59,478 bases of DNA from Gracilibacteraceae bacterium. Lineage in GTDB: Bacteria; Bacillota; Desulfitobacteriia; Desulfitobacteriales; Syntrophobotulaceae. Location: assembly GCA_031266805.1 (NCBI GenBank), contig JAISAH010000044.1, forward strand, positions 1 through 59,478. Direction: 5' to 3'. Below are positions 54,474 through 59,478 of the stretch, piece by piece. The notes under the pieces were generated by a model. The model was not told where the DNA came from, made no database searches, and saw only the letters and a program-made list of their open reading frames with translations. The position numbers were made by a program, and so were the translations under genes. How positions within the stretch are numbered: the stretch's first letter is position 1; each line of letters begins with the position of its first letter.

Positions 54474-54510
54474 GAAAAGAGCTGAATGTTTGCTGTCGGC
54501 CATCCAGCTC
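54474..54510 (-). terminator. Weak terminator between the small membrane gene and ilvC
   Basis: Minus strand GAGCTGGATG and CATTCAGCTC form a 10-bp stem (one G-U), followed by TTTTC. It may separate ilvC from the upstream small gene. Confidence 0.5.
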
Positions 54511-54550
54511 CGTTATCCGCGCTATAAGAGTCCTCGCACCGCGACCGCGG

Positions 54551-54796
54551 TTATTTCCGGAAAAACAGTTTGCGCAGGACAAAAATCCCGGCAAACGCGC
54601 CGGCGCCGGCCACGACCTGCGGGTATTTCCGCGCGAAATCTTTGCCTTTGGCCACGAGCTCATTGCCTTTTACCGACGGATTCTCCGCGAATTCCTTGAA
54701 TTTCTCTTTGGCGATGTCAACGGCAAACCCGCCGACTTCCAAAGCGATCCCGCCCACCGCCGCCGCGCCTTCGGCTATTTCAGCCATACTTGCCAT
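54551..54796 (-). CDS. Small helical protein with C-terminal membrane segment, unknown
   Basis: 81 residues that I do not recognise. The N-terminal half is an alanine/glycine-rich hydrophobic stretch (IAEGAAAVGGIALEVGGFAVDIA), a charged helix follows (KEKFKEFAENP...KGKDFARKYP), and the end is a membrane segment (QVVAGAGAFAGIFVLRKLFF) with basic residues. GGAGGAAG lies four bases before the ATG, so it is well expressed in principle. No clear promoter is visible in the 236-base gap to ftsK. Confidence 0.7.
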   Translation of the reverse strand: MASMAEIAEGAAAVGGIALEVGGFAVDIAKEKFKEFAENPSVKGNELVAKGKDFARKYPQVVAGAGAFAGIFVLRKLFFRK

Positions 54797-54966
54797 GTTT
54801 CTTCCTCCGTTCCTCTTGTTTTGCTACCAGAGTCTCGCCTTAACATCATTATAGACTACCCGGCCGCTTTTGTCACCAATAAATTTCTTATTTTTTCACG
54901 GAGGATTTGGGCCGAGAATTTACGGATTATCAGACTTCCTAAAAAACAAAACCGCGAAAATTGTTC

Positions 54967-54995
54967 TTGCGCGCGTTTTGTTTTTCATGTATAAT
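54967..54995 (+). promoter_or_regulatory. Promoter of the second ftsK unit
   Basis: TTGCGC (54967-54972), 17 bases and TATAAT (54990-54995), 38 bases before the GTG start. Confidence 0.7.
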
Positions 54996-55032
54996 TTTTT
55001 TAGGAAGAATATTTCGATATCAGGAGCAGAGT

Positions 55033-57321
55033 GTGGCGCGACGCAGAAAAAAAAATGCGTCATTGAAAATTGACGACAATACGCAAGTATTACAGCGAAT
55101 CATCCCCGGGGTCCTGCTCATCGGCGCCGCCGGGCTGGGGATTATTTTTCTTTTTGCTCTGGATAACGGCGTTTTGGGCGACGCGCTGGCCCGCGGTCTG
55201 CGCAAGGCTTTTGGCCTGGGCAGCGCCTCTCTTTACCTCCTCATGGCGGTCGCCGGCGTTACGCTGATGGGCGGAAAAAAAGGCGAGATGTTTTGGCGTC
55301 TCAGCGGTCTTTTCCTCATTTGGCTCGGCCTGGAGGGGATACTGCATTTGAACGCTTCCGCCGGGAGCTCGCAGGCGGAGATCATGGAACTGGGGCGGAG
55401 CGGGCAGGGCGGCGGCATGCTGGGCGCTGTGCTTGTCGATGGGAGCGTGGGCGCCATCGGGGCGGCCGGCAGTTATTTTATCTTCGCTTTTCTCATGGCG
55501 GTCGGAGTGCTTGTGGCGGGCCGCGCCGCCGCGGTCGGCGCCGCTCGTTCGTTTTACAATGTTTTGCGCGGGCAGTGGCAAACGGCCGGTACCGCGCTCA
55601 GACAGCGCCGCGCCGTCACGGCGGGGCAGGCGGCCGAGCCTAAAAAAGCGGAGACGAAGAAGAAGCCTGTTTTCGAAAAACAAGAACGCCCGGCGGCGCG
55701 GGACGCCGCGGCGGTCAAACCGTTTTATCAAGTGGTCCGCGCCGAAGAAGCGGCCGCTAAAGAAACTCCGACCGGCGCGGGGGAGAGAAGCGGGGAAGAG
55801 TTTTTGCCGGCGGAGGAAACGGCGGGACGGGAATATGAATATGTTCTGCCGCCCTTATCCTTATTGGAACGGACGCCGGCGCCGGCCGGATCCGGCTCGG
55901 AGGATCTGGCGGGAAATGTGGCGATGCTGGAAAAGACTCTCCAGAGTTTTGGAATTGAGTCAAAAATCGTATGCGTAACACAGGGGCCGGCGATCACGCG
56001 CTATGAGCTGCAGCCGGCCGCCGGCGTCAAGATAAGCCGTATCGCCGGTTTGGCCGACGATATCGCCATGAACCTGAGCGCGGCTTCGGTGCGCATCGAA
56101 GCGCCCATTCCCGGCAAAGCGGTCGTGGGGATCGAAGTGCCAAACAAAGAGACGGGAGCCGTTTTTTTCAGGGAAATGTTGGAAGGCGCCGCGTTTCAGC
56201 AAACGCCCGGCAAATTGACGCTGGCACTGGGCAAAGATATCGCCGGCGCTCATGTGTTGGGCGATCTGACGCAAATGCCGCATTTGCTCATCGCCGGCGC
56301 GCCGGGTTCGGGCAAGTCGGTCTGTATTAATTCCATTATCGCCAGTATTTTGTATAAATCACGGCCGGAAGAAGTCAAACTCCTGCTGATCGACCCTAAA
56401 CGCGTGGAGATGGCTAATTATGAGGGAGTTCCCCATTTGGTGGCCCCTGTGGTCGTGGAAGCGGACAAAGCGGCCTCGGCCCTCAAATGGGTGGTGCGGG
56501 AGATGGAATCCCGCTATGAACTGTTTGCCGCCTGCGGCGAGCGAAACATCGCCGGGTACAACGCGGCGCGGGCAAAAGAGCGGGAAACAGCGAACGCGGC
56601 GATGGAAAACGCGGCGACGGATGGCGGCGGCGAAACGGCGCTCAGGCCCGAACTGCCTTTTATCGTGACTATAATCGACGAATTGGCGGACTTGATGATG
56701 GTAACGCCGGCGGATGTGGAAGACGCTATTTGCCGGATGGCGCAAATGGGGCGCGCGGCGGGTGTTCATCTTATTGTCGCTACGCAGCGTCCTTCCGTGA
56801 ACGTGGTCACCGGCCTGATCAAGGCCAATGTGCCCTCCCGGATCGCGTTCGCTGTTTCCTCTCAGGTGGACTCGCGCACTATTTTGGACGCCGGCGGCGC
56901 GGAAAAACTGCTGGGCAAGGGCGATATGCTTTACCGCCCGCTGGGCCGCCACAAGCCCGTGCGTGTGCAGGGCTGTTTTATCGCCGACGCGGAAGTGAAC
57001 CGTCTGGTGGATCATGTGAAAAGCCAGGCTGTTCCGGAATATCGCGAAATACTGGCGGAAGACGCCGCCGGCGCCAAACAGGACACTGAACCGGGCGATC
57101 AGCTTTTTGCGGAAGCGGCGATGATTTTTATCGAGTTGAATGTCGCTTCGACTTCCCTCTTGCAGCGTAAACTGCGGATCGGATATTCGCGGGCGGCGCG
57201 GCTGGTAGATTTGTTAGAGGAAAAAAAGGTGATCGGCAGTTATGACGGAAGCAAATCCAGGGCTGTTTTGATGACAGCCGGACAGTTTGAGCAAATATAC
57301 GGGGCCCGGAACGGCGGGTAA
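55033..57321 (+). CDS. ftsK: DNA translocase FtsK/SpoIIIE (second copy)
   Basis: 762 residues. Four membrane segments (about 20-180, FtsK_4TM), a linker of about 100 residues, then the motor: Walker [13 protein letters not shown] (about 424), Walker [13 protein letters not shown] and [15 protein letters not shown]. The gamma domain is [25 protein letters not shown] after AGGAG is chosen; residues upstream in frame are unsupported. This copy has the full membrane anchor missing from the copy at 21.3 kb, so one may serve division and the other sporulation. It leads an operon with rodZ, a VOC gene and a VanY gene. Confidence 0.95.
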   Translation: MARRRKKNASLKIDDNTQVLQRIIPGVLLIGAAGLGIIFLFALDNGVLGDALARGLRKAFGLGSASLYLLMAVAGVTLMGGKKGEMFWRLSGLFLIWLGLEGILHLNASAGSSQAEIMELGRSGQGGGMLGAVLVDGSVGAIGAAGSYFIFAFLMAVGVLVAGRAAAVGAARSFYNVLRGQWQTAGTALRQRRAVTAGQAAEPKKAETKKKPVFEKQERPAARDAAAVKPFYQVVRAEEAAAKETPTGAGERSGEEFLPAEETAGREYEYVLPPLSLLERTPAPAGSGSEDLAGNVAMLEKTLQSFGIESKIVCVTQGPAITRYELQPAAGVKISRIAGLADDIAMNLSAASVRIEAPIPGKAVVGIEVPNKETGAVFFREMLEGAAFQQTPGKLTLALGKDIAGAHVLGDLTQMPHLLIAGAPGSGKSVCINSIIASILYKSRPEEVKLLLIDPKRVEMANYEGVPHLVAPVVVEADKAASALKWVVREMESRYELFAACGERNIAGYNAARAKERETANAAMENAATDGGGETALRPELPFIVTIIDELADLMMVTPADVEDAICRMAQMGRAAGVHLIVATQRPSVNVVTGLIKANVPSRIAFAVSSQVDSRTILDAGGAEKLLGKGDMLYRPLGRHKPVRVQGCFIADAEVNRLVDHVKSQAVPEYREILAEDAAGAKQDTEPGDQLFAEAAMIFIELNVASTSLLQRKLRIGYSRAARLVDLLEEKKVIGSYDGSKSRAVLMTAGQFEQIYGARNGG

Positions 57322-57332
57322 GGAGTAAAGGC

Positions 57333-58100
57333 ATGACGGGAGTAGGCGAAACGCTGCGCGGCGCCCGCGAAGAAATGGAATTGTCATACCAGGATGTGGA
57401 AGAGAGTATAAAAATCCGGGCGGTTTATCTCCGGGCAATCGAGGAGGAAAGATTTGAGGAATTACCCGGCGCAGCCTACACGAAGGGGTTTATGCGCTCC
57501 TATGCTAAATTCCTGGGTTTAGACGGCGACGCGGTGATCGCCGCTTATTTGTCCTCGGCCGCGGCTGTGCCGGAAGAACCCGCGCCGTCCGCGCCGCGGC
57601 GGCTCCAAACCGCCCGCCCGGCTTTTCGGCGCACGGCTTTGCTGGCGACGGCCGCGGTCGCGGTGATAATAGTCATAGTATTGTCGTTTTATTTTAATCC
57701 GGTCGAACAAAAACCGATCGCGGATCCGCCCGGCGTGAGTGAACAGAACCAACCGGAAGGTGAGACGACGCCGCCGGTGACGCCGGAAGAACCGGAAGAG
57801 CCGGCGGAGCCGGAAATCATTGAGGGACTGGTGGTGGAAGTGGCGTATTCCGCGCCCTGCTGGCTTGACGTGCGGGCGGACGGCGAGCCGGTGTTTTCCG
57901 GAACCAAAGGGGAAGGGGAGTCGCTGCGGATCGAAGCGAATGAATATGTGGAGTTTGTGTCCATCGGCGCGACGGAGGCGATTACCATAACGAAAAACGG
58001 CGAGCTATTGCCGGGGTTTACCGAGCATGTGACGCGTAATTTCCGCGTGATAGCGGATGTACCGCGTCTGGCGCCGCCGGATGGAGGTCAGGATGAATAA
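57333..58100 (+). CDS. rodZ: RodZ-like helix-turn-helix membrane protein
   Basis: 255 residues. An N-terminal HTH_25 domain (LRGAREEMELSYQDVEES, IKIRAVYLRAIEEERFEELPG), one membrane segment (about 102-122), a Pro/Glu linker and a C-terminal DUF4115 beta domain (PCWLDVRADGEPVFSG). RodZ links MreB to the cell wall machinery. GGAG precedes the ATG, eleven bases after ftsK. The YTKGFMRSYAKFLGLD stretch is a family hallmark. Confidence 0.92.
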   Translation: MTGVGETLRGAREEMELSYQDVEESIKIRAVYLRAIEEERFEELPGAAYTKGFMRSYAKFLGLDGDAVIAAYLSSAAAVPEEPAPSAPRRLQTARPAFRRTALLATAAVAVIIVIVLSFYFNPVEQKPIADPPGVSEQNQPEGETTPPVTPEEPEEPAEPEIIEGLVVEVAYSAPCWLDVRADGEPVFSGTKGEGESLRIEANEYVEFVSIGATEAITITKNGELLPGFTEHVTRNFRVIADVPRLAPPDGGQDE

Positions 58101-58467
58101 CGGGTTTCGTTTTTTTCATAATAATATCAATGTTACGGATCTGGACCGTTCGCTGACCTTTTACCGGGAAGCGCTGGGACTCAGGGAAGTGGAGCGGAAA
58201 AACGGGGGAAAAGGCGATTTCACGATCGTTTTTCTCAGTGACGGCGTATCGGATTGGCGCTTGGAACTCACTTGGCTGCGTGATCATCCGCAGCCCTATG
58301 ATTTAGGGGAAAACGAAGTCCATTTCTGCCTGCGCGCGGCTGACTACGAGGCGGCGCACGCCAGGCACGAGGCTATGGGCTGTATCTGTTTTGAAAATCC
58401 CGAGATGGGATTATATTTTATCAACGACCCGGACGGCTACTGGATCGAGATTTTACCGGGAAGCTGA
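58093..58467 (+). CDS. VOC/glyoxalase I-like protein
   Basis: 124 residues with two halves of a VOC fold: FHNNINVTDLDRSLTFYREALG and FINDPDGYWIEI. His at about residue 9 and Glu in YWIEI occupy metal-ligand positions of lactoylglutathione lyase. It could detoxify methylglyoxal, or act on another small substrate. The ATG at 58093 follows GGAGG by five bases and overlaps the rodZ stop. Confidence 0.88.
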   Translation: MNNGFRFFHNNINVTDLDRSLTFYREALGLREVERKNGGKGDFTIVFLSDGVSDWRLELTWLRDHPQPYDLGENEVHFCLRAADYEAAHARHEAMGCICFENPEMGLYFINDPDGYWIEILPGS

Positions 58468-58499
58468 TATTGCGGTCGGGATTCGCGAGGAAAGTATTC

Positions 58500-59297
58500 A
58501 TGAAAAACAGACGAGATGGCGTAATATATTTTTTAACAATAATTATATTTATTGTAATTTTAGCTCTGGCCGCCTGTTCCGGCCCTCCGGCGACGGAGGA
58601 TCAGCCGGAAGAACCGGCGCCGGCGGAAGCGGCGGAAGATCCGCCGGAAGCGGAAACTCCGCCGACTGTCGCGGTGCAGACCGATCCGATATTGTCGCCG
58701 GAGGAGGCGGGCATCGCGGAAAACCAGGACAGTATCATCGCTTTGGTCAATAAAAACAGCCATTTGACCGAAGATTATATCCCGGCGGACTTAGAATATG
58801 TGGATATTCCTTTTTCTTTCAGTGAAAGAGTGGAAAAACGGATGCTGCGCCATGAAGCCGCGGTTGCGCTGGCGGAACTCGTCGCGGCGGCCAAAGAAGC
58901 GGGGCTGAATATTTACGGCGTTTCCGGTTACCGTTCCTATAATACCCAGGTTTCAATTTTTAATTATAATGTCGGCCGGTTCGGCGGCGAGGAAGCAGCG
59001 AACCGTATCAGCGCCCGCCCGGGCGAGAGCGAGCATCAAACCGGTTTGGTCATGGACGTCTCCACCGCCGCTGTTAACTACACGCTGGAGCAGTCGTTTG
59101 ACCAGACGCCGGAATACGCTTTTATCCGTGATAACGCGCATAACTACGGTTTTGTCGTGCGTTACCCGAATGGCAAGGAGGATATCACGGGGTATATGTA
59201 TGAACCGTGGCATCTGCGGTATTTTGGCCCGGAACTGGCGACGGTTCTGTATGAGGCGGGTCAGACCTATGAAGAATATCTGAAAGATTTACAGTAG
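58500..59297 (+). CDS. VanY-type D-alanyl-D-alanine carboxypeptidase, lipoprotein
   Basis: 265 residues. A lipoprotein signal peptide ends LALAAC-SG (lipobox Cys near residue 25), then a Pro/Glu-rich linker. The VanY peptidase domain has SGYRSYNTQ, GESEHQTGLVMDVS (zinc His and Asp) and EPWHLRYFG. It trims the terminal D-Ala of peptidoglycan stem peptides outside the membrane. GAGGAAAG precedes the ATG. Without van regulators nearby a housekeeping role is more likely than resistance. Confidence 0.93.
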   Translation: MKNRRDGVIYFLTIIIFIVILALAACSGPPATEDQPEEPAPAEAAEDPPEAETPPTVAVQTDPILSPEEAGIAENQDSIIALVNKNSHLTEDYIPADLEYVDIPFSFSERVEKRMLRHEAAVALAELVAAAKEAGLNIYGVSGYRSYNTQVSIFNYNVGRFGGEEAANRISARPGESEHQTGLVMDVSTAAVNYTLEQSFDQTPEYAFIRDNAHNYGFVVRYPNGKEDITGYMYEPWHLRYFGPELATVLYEAGQTYEEYLKDLQ

Positions 59298-59478
59298 GGC
59301 AGCTTCCAATTCCTGGCGTGTGACGCGAAAACGGTTGGCGCGCGCCAGAAAGCGCTTGGCGTTGCATTCCCCGATCCCCAAAGCCTGACCGGTTGTCCCG
59401 CGGCGCACCCGCGCCGCCGGACAACCCGTCAGGGCTAATTACAGCAAATCAGCCGCGGTCACTCCCTCAGGCGCCCGA
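59290..59478 (-). pseudogene. C-terminal part of an unidentified minus-strand gene with an in-frame stop
   Basis: One minus-strand frame reads protein-like sequence from the window edge (RAPEGVTAADLL), meets TAA at 59439-59441 and then continues for 48 codons (LALTGCPAARVRRG..., ending RQELEAALL) to a second TAA at 59290-59292. That end overlaps the VanY stop in the convergent arrangement common in this window. A C-to-T change of CAA would explain the first stop. Alternatively a gene truly ends at 59439 and the rest is not coding. The family is not recognised. Confidence 0.4.
59384..59433. repeat. Large GC-rich hairpin
   Basis: 23-base arms (59384-59406 and 59411-59433) around a four-base loop ACCC match at 21 positions. 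There is no T-run, so it is not a typical terminator, though it lies just beyond the TAA at 59439 on the minus strand. Confidence 0.55.

Noticed and set aside
59439-59441. TAA read through by an altered genetic code
   Set aside because: TAA ends several intact genes in this window (for example trpA, trpD and metH), so it is a normal stop here.

Overview
The window looks like a chromosomal segment of an anaerobic Gram-positive Firmicute (Clostridia-like). GC content is fairly high and runs of GCG/GCC codons are common. Signs of the lineage are a T-box leader in front of trp genes, a CIRCE element in front of groES-groEL, MecA, the PgpH c-di-AMP phosphodiesterase, LytR-CpsA-Psr (LCP) proteins, AddB, RbgA, a cell-wall-binding-repeat surface protein, a glycyl radical enzyme and a Tat-exported [FeFe] hydrogenase. 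No ribosomal RNA, CRISPR array, phage or intact insertion sequence is visible. I cannot name genus or species from the sequence alone.

Layout. 1-1.4 kb: a MNT nucleotidyltransferase, a derelict Trp-type T-box leader joined to the 3' end of a lost trpF, and a MarR regulator with its own promoter/operator. 1.4-9 kb (minus strand): menA, a glycyl radical enzyme with its activase and a short-chain dehydrogenase, a two-gene ABC transporter and lgt. 9-14.4 kb: a hemolysin III-type membrane protein facing metH, then the rplS-rbgA-rnhB/yraN block, with RNase HII and YraN fused. 14.5-21.2 kb (plus): a CapD-type nucleotide-sugar dehydratase and a T-box-controlled trpB-A-D-C-F operon without trpE/trpG. 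21.2-25.7 kb (minus): an overlapping HD-GYP, PHP, FtsK unit. 25.9-33.8 kb: the hydrogenase, an unknown gene, addB, and a small membrane protein with a P1B-type metal ATPase. 33.9-38.1 kb: a large CWB2 surface protein, ispG with no normal start codon, a 159-bp nested inverted-repeat element and tRNA-Asn. 38.2-48 kb (plus): mecA, two LCP proteins, degV, groES-groEL, a DUF4418/ABC export triad and a branched-chain aminotransferase. 48-54.8 kb (minus): phoH-pgpH-ybeY-era-recO, ilvC and a small membrane protein. 55-59.3 kb (plus): a second FtsK/SpoIIIE, a RodZ-like protein, a glyoxalase-fold protein and a VanY-type lipoprotein. The last 190 bases hold what looks like the C-terminus of a minus-strand gene interrupted by a stop codon.

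How it fits together. Most of the content is core: translation and ribosome assembly (rplS, rbgA, era, ybeY), repair (addB, recO, rnhB), envelope building (lgt, CapD-like, LCP, RodZ, VanY, CWB2 protein), amino-acid synthesis (trp, ilvE, ilvC, metH) and protein folding (groESL). Accessory chemistry sits in the glycyl radical cluster, the exported hydrogenase and the metal ATPase. The most unusual signals are the T-box whose specifier position reads UAG, the ispG start anomaly next to a mobile-looking palindromic element, and the Tat-type hydrogenase.
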